The translations under genes were made by a program, and so were the position numbers. Below the pieces are notes generated by a model, which made no database searches, was not told the DNA's origin, and worked only from the letters and a program-made list of their open reading frames with translations. A stretch of DNA of 8,566 nucleotides from an uncultured Alphaproteobacteria bacterium (GTDB lineage Bacteria; Pseudomonadota; Alphaproteobacteria; Rs-D84). Positions 1 through 6,931 of the stretch are shown here, one piece after another. The number at the start of each line of letters is the position of its first letter. Positions within the stretch are counted from its first letter, which is position 1. The stretch spans positions 1 to 8,566 of the forward strand of contig CAMZAC010000020.1 in assembly GCA_947304085.1 (NCBI GenBank), read 5' to 3'.

Positions 1-565
1 GCATTAATGCACCAAACAAAACAATGGAACAAACCAAAGCTAATTGCCAAGAATTATAGAATAATACGGCAATCAAAGACAAAGATGAAAAGGTCTTTTG
101 AACAAATGATTTCAGATTATTTAATAACCCACTGCATGCCATATCTGCGTTGTTGTTAAACATATAAATAACATCGCCAGAATTTGTGCGTGCAAAAAAA
201 TCGGTGTCATAAGACAACATTTTGCCATATAAATCATACTTTAATCTGTTTGTGATTTTTGTTCCAACCCATGTATTCAAGTATTCTGCAACGTATGTTA
301 AACCACCCTGGATACAAGTAAACACCACAATAATAATCGGTATATACCAAGATGCACTTAAAGATTTTTCAACCATAACCAAATCCATATATGGTTTTAA
401 AGACCATGCAATCAACGCATCCATCGAGCCGATTGGTATTGCAACCAATACAGATAATAATGCGCGAAACCAATATGGCTTTATATATGGCCACATACGT
501 TTGTATTTAGTCACAAACATATTATTAATAAAAGGTTTTTTCAAAAAACTAAATATATTTGACAT
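1..565 (-). CDS. ABC exporter, N-terminal membrane domain (MsbA-like), partial
   Basis: Reading the minus strand from an ATG at 565-563 gives 188 uninterrupted codons that run off the left edge, so the ATPase half is not visible. An AGGA ribosome site lies about 7 bases before the ATG. The start of the protein is basic and aromatic (FLKKPF, KYKRMWPYIKPYWFR, residues 8-34). Hydrophobic segments follow at about 35-55, 74-90 and 162-188. Residues 107-142 (RLKYDLYGKMLSYDTDFF, then NSGDVIYMFNNNADMA) match the coupling-helix region that type IV ABC exporters share, where a fused permease-ATPase dimer moves lipids or drugs across the inner membrane. The similarity is closest to the MsbA/lipid A flippase type, but without the C-terminal half the substrate is inference. 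The gene is divergent from ppdK. Confidence 0.85.
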   Translation of the reverse strand, partial: MSNIFSFLKKPFINNMFVTKYKRMWPYIKPYWFRALLSVLVAIPIGSMDALIAWSLKPYMDLVMVEKSLSASWYIPIIIVVFTCIQGGLTYVAEYLNTWVGTKITNRLKYDLYGKMLSYDTDFFARTNSGDVIYMFNNNADMACSGLLNNLKSFVQKTFSSLSLIAVLFYNSWQLALVCSIVLFGALM

Positions 566-591
566 ATTTATTCCTGTTTTTCAACAAGGCA

Positions 592-620
592 AGGTTAGTC
601 TATTTTAGGTGCTTTGTCAA
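592..620 (-). promoter_or_regulatory. Candidate promoter of the ABC exporter gene
   Basis: On the minus strand a perfect TTGACA (620-615) is followed after 17 bases by TAACCT (597-592), a weak -10 that keeps the first two bases and the last base of the consensus. Transcription would begin about 20 bases before the exporter ATG. The -35 is convincing; the -10 is not. Confidence 0.35.
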
Positions 621-673
621 TATTTCTGTAAAAAAGCACTTCGTATAAAAATTATAAAAATATATTTTTCTGC

Positions 674-702
674 TTGATTTTTTTTGTGATTTTTTCCAAA
701 AT
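674..702 (+). promoter_or_regulatory. Candidate promoter of ppdK
   Basis: TTGATT (674-679) and CAAAAT (697-702) are separated by 17 bases, each with four matches to the sigma-70 consensus. The leader would be about 29 bases long. The whole 566-737 spacer is very AT-rich, so chance matches are likely and this assignment is weak. I see no operator or riboswitch in the spacer. Confidence 0.28.
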
Positions 703-737
703 AACGCCCGCTTAACTAATATTTTAAAGGAGAAGCA

Positions 738-3398
738 ATGTCTAATAAATGGGTTTATACATTTGGAAATGGTGCCGCCGAAGGTCGTGCAGATATGCGC
801 AATTTGCTGGGCGGAAAGGGTGCTAATTTGGCAGAAATGAATTTGGTTGGTTTACCTGTTCCTGCTGGATTTACTGTGACAACAGAAGTTTGTACATACT
901 ATTATGAAAATGGGCAAACTTATCCGTCTGATTTGATGGATCAAGTAAAAGCAGGTATTGCACATATTGAATCAATAATGGGTAAAAAATTCGCAGATAA
1001 CGAAAATCCTTTGTTGGTATCTGTTCGTTCTGGGGCTCGTGTTTCTATGCCTGGTATGATGGATACAGTGTTGAATTTGGGATTAAATGACGAAACTGTA
1101 AAGGCATTGGCGCGTGCTGCAAACAACGAACGTTTTGCGTATGATTCTTATCGTCGCTTTATTATGATGTTTTCGGATGTTGTGTTGGGGGCAGATATTA
1201 ATTTGTTTGAACATACATTGGAACGTATGAAGGAAGACAAAGGCTATAAAGTAGATACAGAATTGACTGCTGATGATTTGAAAGAATTAGTCGAAAAATT
1301 CAAAGAAATCGGTGTTCAAATTGGTAAAGTTTTCCCACAAGATCCATGGGAACAGTTGAAATTGGGTATCGGTGCTGTGTTTGGCTCTTGGATGTCCAAA
1401 AAAGCTATTACATATCGTAAATTGAACAATATCCCTGGTGATTGGGGAACCGCTGTTAATGTCCAAGCGATGGTTTTTGGTAATTCTGGTGATGACAGTG
1501 CAACTGGTGTTTGCTTCTCTCGTGACCCTGCAACTGGTGAAAACAGATTTTATGGCGAATATTTGATTAATGCCCAAGGTGAAGACGTTGTGGCGGGTAT
1601 TCGGACTCCACAGCCTATGGCAAAAGATGATTCTGGTCGTGTTTCTTTGGAAGAGGCTATGCCAGAAGTTTATGCAGAATTGGTCGATGTTCGCAATAAA
1701 TTGGAACAGCACTATAAAGATATGCAAGATATGGAATTCACAATTGAACATAAAAAATTGTGGATGTTGCAATGCCGTAACGGTAAAAGAACAGCAGCCG
1801 CTGCTGTCCGTATGGCTGTTGAAATGGTGAATGAAGGTTTGTTGACCAAAGAAGAAGCAATATTGCGCGTTGGTGCAGACCAATTGAATCACTTGTTGCA
1901 TCCTATGTTGGATCCAAAGGCTGAAAAGAAAGTTATCGCGACAGGTTTACCTGCATCCCCAGGTGCCGCAGTTGGTATGGCTGTATTTAATGCAGAAGAT
2001 GCAGAACAATGGCACAAAGACGGCAAGAAAGTTATGTTGATTCGTGTTGAAACTTCCCCAGAAGATATTGCGGGTATGAACGCGGCTCAGGGTGTTATCA
2101 CTGCACGTGGTGGTATGACATCACATGCTGCTGTGGTTGCTCGTGGTATGGGAACACCATGCGTATCTGGTTCATCTGACATCAAAATTGACTATGAATC
2201 AAAAACAATGACAACAACATCTGGTGCCACAATTCACGAAGGTGATTGGGTTTCTATCGATGGTGCAAAAGGTCAAATTATTGAAGGTGCAGTTCCAACA
2301 GTATCCGTAGAATTGACTGGTAATTTTGGAACATTGATGAAATGGGTTGATGAAATTAAATCTTTGAAAGTCAAAGCAAATGCAGAAACACCAAAAGATG
2401 CAAAACAAGCACGTGACTTTGGGGCCGAAGGTATTGGTTTGGCACGTACAGAACACATGTTCTTTGACCCAAGTCGTATTCAAGATATGCGCGAAATGAT
2501 TTTGGCTGATGATGAAGCTGGTCGTCGTGCTGCGTTAGATAAATTGTTGCCTTATCAAAAAGCCGACTTCATTGAATTGTTCAAAATCATGGATGGTCTG
2601 CCAGTCACAATTCGTTTGATTGACCCACCACTACATGAATTCTTGCCACATACCGAAGCTGATATGGCAGAGTTGGCAAAACATATTGGTAAGTCTGTTG
2701 AATTTGTAAAATCACGTGCCGAAGCATTGAAAGAACAAAATCCAATGTTGGGGCATCGTGGTTGCAGATTGGCAATTACATATCCTGAAATTTGCGAAAT
2801 GCAAACACGTGCAATCTTGTCTGCTGCATTGGAATGCAAAAAGATGGGTGTTCGCGTCTTCCCAGAAATCGAAGTCCCATTGGTTGGTTCCAAGAAGGAG
2901 GTTGACATTGTTAAATCTGTGATTGATACAACAGCTAAATCTTTGTTCGCAGAAGTTGGTGACAGCATTGAATACACAGTTGGTTCAATGATTGAATTAC
3001 CACGTGCAGCATTGCTCGCAAACGAAATTGCAGAAAGTTGCGAATTCTTTGAATTTGGAACAAATGATTTGACCCAGACAACTTTGGGTATGTCACGTGA
3101 TGATACAGGCAAAATCTTGGATGAATATCGTGCACGTGGTGTATATGTTGCAGACCCATTTGCATCAGTGGACAGATTGGGTGTTGGTTTGTTAATCAAA
3201 GACGCAGTTGCCAAAGCACGTGCGACCAAGGGTGACAAGATTCATCTTGGTGTTTGCGGTGAACATGGTGGCGACCCAGACTCTGTTGAATTCTTCCATA
3301 TGGTTGGATTTGATTCAGTGTCTTGCAGTCCGTTCCGTGTGCCAATTGCGCGCCTTGCTGCTGCCCAGGCTGCAGTTAAATACCCACACAAAAAATAA
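738..3398 (+). CDS. ppdK: Pyruvate, phosphate dikinase
   Basis: This enzyme interconverts pyruvate, ATP and phosphate with phosphoenolpyruvate, AMP and diphosphate in the cytoplasm. It serves gluconeogenesis or PPi-dependent glycolysis. At 886 residues it is full length for the family. The N-terminal ATP-grasp domain begins with GGKGANLAEM (25-34) and holds SVRSGARVSMPGMMDT (95-110). The mobile phosphohistidine domain has LPASPGAAVG (404-413) and GGMTSHAAVVARGMG (458-472), with catalytic His463. The C-terminal PEP/pyruvate barrel has GIGLARTEHMFF (565-576), EIEVPLVG (710-717), FGTNDLTQTTLGMSRDD (773-789) and GVCGEHGGDP (838-847), with the acid/base Cys840. The start is supported by AAAGGAGA at 726-733, a good distance before the ATG. 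It stands alone and is closed by a strong terminator. Thr461, two residues before the catalytic His, is the position phosphorylated by the PPDK regulatory protein in plants and some bacteria; whether that happens here is unknown. Confidence 0.98.
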   Translation: MSNKWVYTFGNGAAEGRADMRNLLGGKGANLAEMNLVGLPVPAGFTVTTEVCTYYYENGQTYPSDLMDQVKAGIAHIESIMGKKFADNENPLLVSVRSGARVSMPGMMDTVLNLGLNDETVKALARAANNERFAYDSYRRFIMMFSDVVLGADINLFEHTLERMKEDKGYKVDTELTADDLKELVEKFKEIGVQIGKVFPQDPWEQLKLGIGAVFGSWMSKKAITYRKLNNIPGDWGTAVNVQAMVFGNSGDDSATGVCFSRDPATGENRFYGEYLINAQGEDVVAGIRTPQPMAKDDSGRVSLEEAMPEVYAELVDVRNKLEQHYKDMQDMEFTIEHKKLWMLQCRNGKRTAAAAVRMAVEMVNEGLLTKEEAILRVGADQLNHLLHPMLDPKAEKKVIATGLPASPGAAVGMAVFNAEDAEQWHKDGKKVMLIRVETSPEDIAGMNAAQGVITARGGMTSHAAVVARGMGTPCVSGSSDIKIDYESKTMTTTSGATIHEGDWVSIDGAKGQIIEGAVPTVSVELTGNFGTLMKWVDEIKSLKVKANAETPKDAKQARDFGAEGIGLARTEHMFFDPSRIQDMREMILADDEAGRRAALDKLLPYQKADFIELFKIMDGLPVTIRLIDPPLHEFLPHTEADMAELAKHIGKSVEFVKSRAEALKEQNPMLGHRGCRLAITYPEICEMQTRAILSAALECKKMGVRVFPEIEVPLVGSKKEVDIVKSVIDTTAKSLFAEVGDSIEYTVGSMIELPRAALLANEIAESCEFFEFGTNDLTQTTLGMSRDDTGKILDEYRARGVYVADPFASVDRLGVGLLIKDAVAKARATKGDKIHLGVCGEHGGDPDSVEFFHMVGFDSVSCSPFRVPIARLAAAQAAVKYPHKK

Positions 3399-3412
3399 TA
3401 ATTGCGTTGTTA

Positions 3413-3449
3413 AAAAATCCCCGATTTATTCGGGGATTTTTATTGTTTT
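3413..3449 (+). terminator. Rho-independent terminator after ppdK
   Basis: A perfect 12-bp stem (3413-3424 with 3430-3441), with a CCCCGA/TCGGGG core and a five-base loop, lies 14 bases after the ppdK stop. A T-rich tail follows. The A-run on the left side means the hairpin could also act weakly in the other direction. Confidence 0.92.
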
Positions 3450-3471
3450 GTATTTGAAAAACAGATAAAAT
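3443..3471 (+). promoter_or_regulatory. Candidate promoter of the DUF5680 gene
   Basis: TTGTTT (3443-3448) and TAAAAT (3466-3471, five of six consensus matches) are spaced by 17 bases, just after the ppdK terminator and 27 bases before the next ATG. The -10 is good; the -35 keeps only TTG. Confidence 0.35.
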
Positions 3472-3498
3472 AACAATGATTTAACAAAGGGATAACAT

Positions 3499-3963
3499 AT
3501 GGATAAATTATATGATTTTTTAATTGAAGCCAAAAAACAAACTTATGCGAATGCTAATATTGAAAAAGTTCAATCATCAAGAAACGGTTCCAAAGATTAT
3601 GAATATAAAAAAGGTAATATGACATATCACGATACTTATTTTGGTGGAACAAATTTTATAGGTGAAGAAGTTGTTTATATTGATACTGAAACCCCGGTAT
3701 GGGGAATGAATTATTATGGTGTAACTTTGGATAAAAGTTTAACAGAAGAGGCTGTTGATAAAGCATTACGTCCTGCATTAATGTTGGTTGGTCAAGATGA
3801 CATTTTACCTGTGCGTGGTCCAAAAGAATACATAAACGGTGAATATAAATATACTTTTGAAGTTGATGGCGATTTGGAATATTTTACTGGAACAGAAACA
3901 ATATACAAAAACGACAAACCGGTTTATATACTGAAATGTCATGGTGGGAAAATAATTAAATAG
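3499..3963 (+). CDS. DUF5680 domain protein
   Basis: This is a 154-residue soluble protein with no signal peptide or membrane segment. Its signature is that of the DUF5680 family: YHDTYFGG (43-50), GEEVVY (55-60), PVWGMNYYG (66-74) and RGP (106-108). A segment rich in aromatic and acidic residues follows and ends in GDLEYFTGTETIY (124-136). The Pfam number is not certain from memory. Members are small cytoplasmic proteins of unknown function, often annotated as hypothetical or near XRE-type regulators. No catalytic residues can be assigned. The start follows AAAGGGAT (3487-3494), a fair ribosome site. The gene is flanked by the ppdK terminator and a separate DUF378 gene and looks monocistronic. 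Codon use resembles the neighbours, so nothing suggests recent transfer. Confidence 0.75.
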   Translation: MDKLYDFLIEAKKQTYANANIEKVQSSRNGSKDYEYKKGNMTYHDTYFGGTNFIGEEVVYIDTETPVWGMNYYGVTLDKSLTEEAVDKALRPALMLVGQDDILPVRGPKEYINGEYKYTFEVDGDLEYFTGTETIYKNDKPVYILKCHGGKIIK

Positions 3964-4008
3964 ATTATAAACCCACAAGTGTGAAACTTTTTAGGGAAAT
4001 CGTTCCTA

Positions 4009-4037
4009 CGGACATAAATGTGATATTATTTTATAAT
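4009..4037 (+). promoter_or_regulatory. Candidate promoter of the DUF378 gene
   Basis: A perfect TATAAT (4032-4037) is preceded at 17 bases by CGGACA (4009-4014, four of six matches). Transcription from about 4044 would give a leader of roughly 40 bases carrying the AGGAG ribosome site. Confidence 0.42.
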
Positions 4038-4084
4038 TGCTTTGTCTTAAATGACTTTTAAAATTTTAACCACAGGAGAAAAAA

Positions 4085-4297
4085 ATGGGAGCATTTATGC
4101 ATTATGTCTTGAAACCCTTGTCCTTAATTGGAGCGTTGAACTGGGGCTTAGTCGGATTTTTCAAGTTCGATTTAGTTGCTTGGTTGTTTGGCCCAATGAC
4201 TTTATTGACAAGATTTGTATACGCGATTATCGGTATCGCTGCTTTAATTTGGGCGTTTGTCTGGATTTTTGGCGATAAACCATCTTGTGAACGCTAA
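4085..4297 (+). CDS. DUF378 family small membrane protein
   Basis: This 70-residue inner-membrane protein matches DUF378 throughout: LSLIGALNWGLVGFFKFDLVAWLFG (12-36), whose NWGLVG core is the family hallmark, then a Thr/Leu-rich turn and VYAIIGIAALIWAF (45-58). It has two hydrophobic segments, about 8-26 and 43-62, with an amphipathic or partly buried stretch between. The tail is short and charged (GDKPSCER). The family is widespread in bacteria with no established function. AGGAG at 4074-4078, six bases before the ATG, fixes the start. An overlapping reading frame that begins at 4051 has no ribosome site and no family resemblance, so it is a shadow. The gene has its own terminator and is probably transcribed alone. 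Confidence 0.88.
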   Translation: MGAFMHYVLKPLSLIGALNWGLVGFFKFDLVAWLFGPMTLLTRFVYAIIGIAALIWAFVWIFGDKPSCER

Positions 4298-4330
4298 ATA
4301 CAACAACGAATAATTCTTTCATCATACATT

Positions 4331-4358
4331 AGAATGCCCGTCAGGGCATTCTTGTTTT
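4331..4358 (+). terminator. Rho-independent terminator after the DUF378 gene
   Basis: A perfect 9-bp stem, AGAATGCCC (4331-4339) with GGGCATTCT (4344-4352), and a GTCA tetraloop are followed by TGTTTT. It lies 33 bases after the stop codon. The stem is palindromic, but the left flank has no T-rich tail for the minus strand. Confidence 0.88.
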
Positions 4359-4384
4359 GCAAAATATTTTTTTTGTGGTACAAT
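4356..4384 (+). promoter_or_regulatory. Candidate extended -10 promoter in the gene-free stretch
   Basis: TACAAT (4379-4384, five of six matches) is preceded directly by TGG, the TGn of an extended -10, and at 17 bases by TTTGCA (4356-4361). The predicted start, about 4391, falls just before the first stem of the inverted-repeat structure described next. No convincing protein gene follows, so it would drive a small RNA or short leader. Confidence 0.4.
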
Positions 4385-4390
4385 ACAGCC

Positions 4391-4486
4391 AAGCGAAAGC
4401 AGAGAAGAGAGAAAACGTATGGGATGGTGGCTTTCGCACGAATCGTTTTGTTATTTGGGTCGTCCCATCATCCCATTTGTCTTTTT
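4391..4486 (+). ncRNA. Candidate small RNA with pseudoknot-like fold
   Basis: Two interleaved inverted repeats lie here. GCGAAAGC (4393-4400) pairs with GCTTTCGC (4430-4437). The stretch 4419-4429 pairs with 4466-4476 over 11 positions including one G-T. The first half of stem 2 lies inside the loop of stem 1 and directly abuts the second strand of stem 1, which is the topology of an H-type pseudoknot. A T-rich run (TTTGTCTTTTT, 4476-4486) follows stem 2 and could end transcription, although the loop is long for a terminator. With the candidate promoter just upstream, this gives an RNA of roughly 95 bases. It does not match tmRNA, RNase P, SRP RNA or 6S RNA signatures I know. It may instead be a decayed repeat element. 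Confidence 0.3.
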
Positions 4487-4756
4487 GCAGTGTTTTTATC
4501 AAGCGAATCAGGGGCACGATAATAAAAAAGCCCATTTTCAATAAGATAACAATAAAAATCAATATATAGTCTTGAATTGATAATTTTGCATCTATATTTT
4601 GATTTTTTACCATTTGCGAATCGATTTTTTTAGTGTTTTTTTTCAAAAATAGACACAAAAAAGTGTTTGGTGCCCACAAATGCTACGAATCGGGTCTAAG
4701 AAAATCGTCCCAAAGCCCCGGCCAGCAAGGCATATAAAAATGCAAGCGAAAAAATG
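4487..4756. other. Gene-free AT-rich stretch before the nrd promoter region
   Basis: I see no supported protein gene here. Open frames on both strands lack ribosome sites, and one minus-strand frame that starts with TTG at 4679 runs into the DUF378 terminator. The stretch contains three of the four CGAATC hexamers of the neighbourhood (4504-4509, 4617-4622, 4686-4691; the first is at 4439-4444). Each contains GAATC, the GANTC site methylated by CcrM in alphaproteobacteria. A GGGCAC/GTGCCC pair (4512-4517 and 4670-4675) is a distant, weak inverted repeat. A GC-rich island (GCCCCGGCCAGC, about 4715-4726) stands out from the AT-rich surroundings without an evident role. Confidence 0.5.
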
Positions 4757-4774
4757 AAAAAAAAATTTTTTTTT
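4757..4774. other. A9T9 tract upstream of the nrd promoter region
   Basis: Nine A are followed at once by nine T, a perfect 18-base palindrome. Such tracts are rigid and curved and, close upstream of a promoter, can act like an UP element or nucleoid-protein site. It ends about 20 bases before the first NrdR-like box. The role is inferred only from position and composition. Confidence 0.5.
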
Positions 4775-4794
4775 GTAATGAGAATTATATCTGA

Positions 4795-4810
4795 ATACTG
4801 TATATTGTTG
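4795..4810 (+). promoter_or_regulatory. Upstream NrdR box (imperfect)
   Basis: ATACTGTATATTGTTG agrees with the NrdR box consensus (ACACWATATATWGTGT) at 12 of 16 positions, including the central CT and TATAT core. Its start is 33 bases before that of the second box, about three helical turns, which is the tandem arrangement NrdR normally uses. A candidate -10, TATATT (4801-4806), lies inside the box, so bound repressor would block RNA polymerase; no good -35 accompanies it. Confidence 0.65.
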
Positions 4811-4827
4811 TTTAAGAGACGAAACAG

Positions 4828-4843
4828 ATACTATATATAGTAT
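4828..4843 (+). promoter_or_regulatory. Downstream NrdR box (perfect palindrome)
   Basis: ATACTATATATAGTAT is an exact 16-base palindrome agreeing with the NrdR consensus at 14 of 16 positions; the two differences are symmetric (T for C and A for G). NrdR is the zinc-ribbon/ATP-cone repressor of ribonucleotide reductase genes and senses ATP/dATP. The box ends 23 bases before the nrdD start codon. Together with the upstream box it makes this operon a likely NrdR target, although nrdR itself is not in the window. Confidence 0.8.
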
Positions 4844-4866
4844 TTTAGAAGGTAAAGGAATTAAAA

Positions 4867-6897
4867 ATGGCTGCTGACAAAGGCGAAGTAAAAATACAGG
4901 TCGTATCAACATTAACATGCAATTTAGAATCAATTAAAAAGCGTTCTGGGGAAGTTGTTCCTTTTGATGCAAAGAAGATTTATGAGGCTATTAAAAAAGC
5001 GGTTGATGTCACAAAAGAATTATCAGATGCAGACATCGTTAAGATTACCCAAGATGTTCTGAAACGTTTGGATAAAAAGTTCGTAGGTCAAACACCAAAT
5101 GTGGAAGAAATCCAAGATATAGTTGTTCAAACCTTGATGGATGCGCATGCGTATAAAACAGCCGAGGCATATATAATATACCGTCAGAAACGTTCTGAAA
5201 TTCGTGATGCATCTATCGATGCGATAGAGGTTATTGATGGCTATGTATCAGAAGCAGATTGGCGTGTCAAAGAAAATGCAAATATCGGTTATTCAATTGG
5301 TGGTTTGATTTTAAGAACCAGCGAACGTGTCACAGCTGAATATTGGCTGAGTTTATATCCACGTGAAGTTGCCGAAGCACACAAAAGTGCCGCTTTCCAT
5401 ATCCATGATTTGGGGTGGTTGTCTGGTTATTGTGCGGGGTGGTCTTTGCGTGAATTGCTATACGAAGGCTTCAATGGTGTAAAAGGTTATTTGCAATGTG
5501 AACCTGCAAAACATATGGCGACCGCGATTTCTCATATGGTAAATTTCTTGGGAACTTTGCAAAATGAATTTGCAGGCGCCCAGGCATTTTCTTCTGTAGA
5601 TACATATTTGGCACCTTATGTTCGTTTAGATAAAATGTCTTATGCAGATGTTAAAAATTCTATGCAGACATTAGTTTTCAACTGTTCTGTGCCATGCCGT
5701 TGGGGAACACAAACACCTTTTATCAACTTTACATTTGACTGGACTTGTCCAAAAGATTTGCGTGAACAACGTCCATTTGTTGGTAAAAAGCAGGTAGATT
5801 TCACATATGGCGATTTACAGCCTGAAATGGATATGATTAACAAAGCTTTCTTGGAAGTTATGACCGAAGGTGATGCGCAGGGACGTCCATTTACTTTCCC
5901 AATTCCAACATATAACATCACAGACGATTTTCCGTGGGAACATCCAAATGTGAAACCTTTGTTTGATTTGGCTGCTAAATATGGTATTCCAAATTTCCAG
6001 AATTTTTTGAATTCAGATTTGAATCCAACAGATGTGCGTTCTATGTGCTGCAGATTACGTTTAGACGTTCGTGAATTGTTGAAACGTGGTGGCGGTTTGT
6101 TTGGGTCTGCTGAAAAAACAGGCTCTATTGGTGTTGTCACAATCAATTTGGCACGTTTGGGTTATACACACAAGGGCGACCGCGAAGGTTTGTTCCGCGA
6201 ATTAAAACGGTTATTGGATTTAGCTCGTGATTCTTTGGAAATTAAACGTAAAATTATTTCTAAAAATATGGAACGTGGCTTGTATCCGTTTACAAAACGT
6301 TATTTGGGTAATTGGAATCATCACTTTTCAACAATCGGTGTAAACGGTGCAAACGAAATGGTTCTTAATTTCACAAACGGCACAGACAATATCGCAACAG
6401 TATTTGGTAAAAACTTGGTATTGGATGTAATGGATTTCATCAGAACTAACTTGGCAGATTATCAGGAAACAACTGGCAATCTGTATAATTTGGAAGCAAC
6501 CCCAGCCGAAGGCTGTGCATATCGTTTTGCGAAAACTGATAAGAAAAATTTCCCAGATATTATTACTGCGGGAACAAATGATGCGCCATACTATACAAAT
6601 TCAACTCAGTTGCCAGTAAACTTTACAGACGACCCATTTGTCGCACTGGAACATCAGGAAGATTTGCAACGCAAATATACAGGCGGAACAATGTTGCACC
6701 TTTATATGGGTGAACCAGTTTCTTCGGGTGAAGCAGCTGAAAAAATTGTGCGGACTATTTTCGAAAATTACAAGGTGCCATATATGACATTGACGCCAAC
6801 ATTTTCAATCTGTCCAAAACATGGCTATTTACCTGGTCGCCACGAATTCTGTCCAAAATGTGATGCAGAAATCGCAGCGAACAAAAACGAACAATAA
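4867..6897 (+). CDS. nrdD: Anaerobic (class III) ribonucleotide reductase, core lacking the glycyl-radical segment
   Basis: This cytoplasmic enzyme reduces ribonucleoside triphosphates to deoxy forms without oxygen. An ATP cone occupies about 22-113 (KRSGEVVPFDAKKIYEAI, then a TAEAYIIYRQKR end) and gives allosteric control. The ten-stranded barrel follows, with HIHDLGWLSGYCAGW (178-192, Cys189), SMCCRLRLD (392-400, the likely thiyl cysteine just before Arg396) and EATPAEGCAYRFAKTD (543-558). The tail has CPKH (649-652) and CPKC (662-665), a CxxH/CxxC version of the usual four-cysteine zinc ribbon. The chain then stops after 11 more residues. The glycyl-radical motif that normally follows the ribbon is absent and is found in the next gene, so this protein should be inactive alone. 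AAAGGA (4854-4859) seven bases before the ATG supports the start. It is first in the nrdD-small subunit-nrdG operon, under two NrdR boxes. Confidence 0.96.
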   Translation: MAADKGEVKIQVVSTLTCNLESIKKRSGEVVPFDAKKIYEAIKKAVDVTKELSDADIVKITQDVLKRLDKKFVGQTPNVEEIQDIVVQTLMDAHAYKTAEAYIIYRQKRSEIRDASIDAIEVIDGYVSEADWRVKENANIGYSIGGLILRTSERVTAEYWLSLYPREVAEAHKSAAFHIHDLGWLSGYCAGWSLRELLYEGFNGVKGYLQCEPAKHMATAISHMVNFLGTLQNEFAGAQAFSSVDTYLAPYVRLDKMSYADVKNSMQTLVFNCSVPCRWGTQTPFINFTFDWTCPKDLREQRPFVGKKQVDFTYGDLQPEMDMINKAFLEVMTEGDAQGRPFTFPIPTYNITDDFPWEHPNVKPLFDLAAKYGIPNFQNFLNSDLNPTDVRSMCCRLRLDVRELLKRGGGLFGSAEKTGSIGVVTINLARLGYTHKGDREGLFRELKRLLDLARDSLEIKRKIISKNMERGLYPFTKRYLGNWNHHFSTIGVNGANEMVLNFTNGTDNIATVFGKNLVLDVMDFIRTNLADYQETTGNLYNLEATPAEGCAYRFAKTDKKNFPDIITAGTNDAPYYTNSTQLPVNFTDDPFVALEHQEDLQRKYTGGTMLHLYMGEPVSSGEAAEKIVRTIFENYKVPYMTLTPTFSICPKHGYLPGRHEFCPKCDAEIAANKNEQ

Positions 6898-6920
6898 ACA
6901 ATAATTAAAAACAAAAAAAA

Positions 6921-6926
6921 GGGAGG
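6921..6926 (+). promoter_or_regulatory. Strong Shine-Dalgarno of the small glycyl-radical gene
   Basis: GGGAGG lies five bases before the ATG at 6932, after an A-rich unstructured leader. It is one of the best ribosome sites in the window and decides the start. It argues that the 59-residue product is made independently and possibly in excess over NrdD, rather than by frameshifting from nrdD. Confidence 0.85.
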
Positions 6927-6931
6927 AAACA

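Noticed and set aside
222..608. Plus-strand open frame of 128 codons
   Set aside because: It lies antisense to the ABC exporter gene, whose minus-strand frame is open throughout and shows clear transporter motifs.
1287..1901. Long minus-strand frame inside ppdK (204 codons), and similar ones at 2555-3238 and 5640-6146
   Set aside because: They are antisense shadows of strongly conserved enzymes, caused by codon bias, with no ribosome sites.
3991..4010. Short hairpin (TAGGGA...TTCCTA) between the DUF5680 and DUF378 genes as a terminator
   Set aside because: The stem is only about six pairs with a G-T and is not followed by T residues.
4341..4679. Minus-strand open frame of 112 codons with a hydrophobic stretch in the spacer after the DUF378 gene
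   Set aside because: It starts with TTG without a ribosome site, ends inside the DUF378 terminator hairpin, and its Ile/Phe-rich part is what AT-rich DNA gives by chance. No family resemblance.
4511..4691. tRNA, tmRNA or RNase P RNA in the GC-richer parts of the spacer
   Set aside because: GATTCG-like strings recall a T-loop, but there is no TTCGANTC loop, no acceptor pairing and none of the conserved RNase P or tmRNA blocks.
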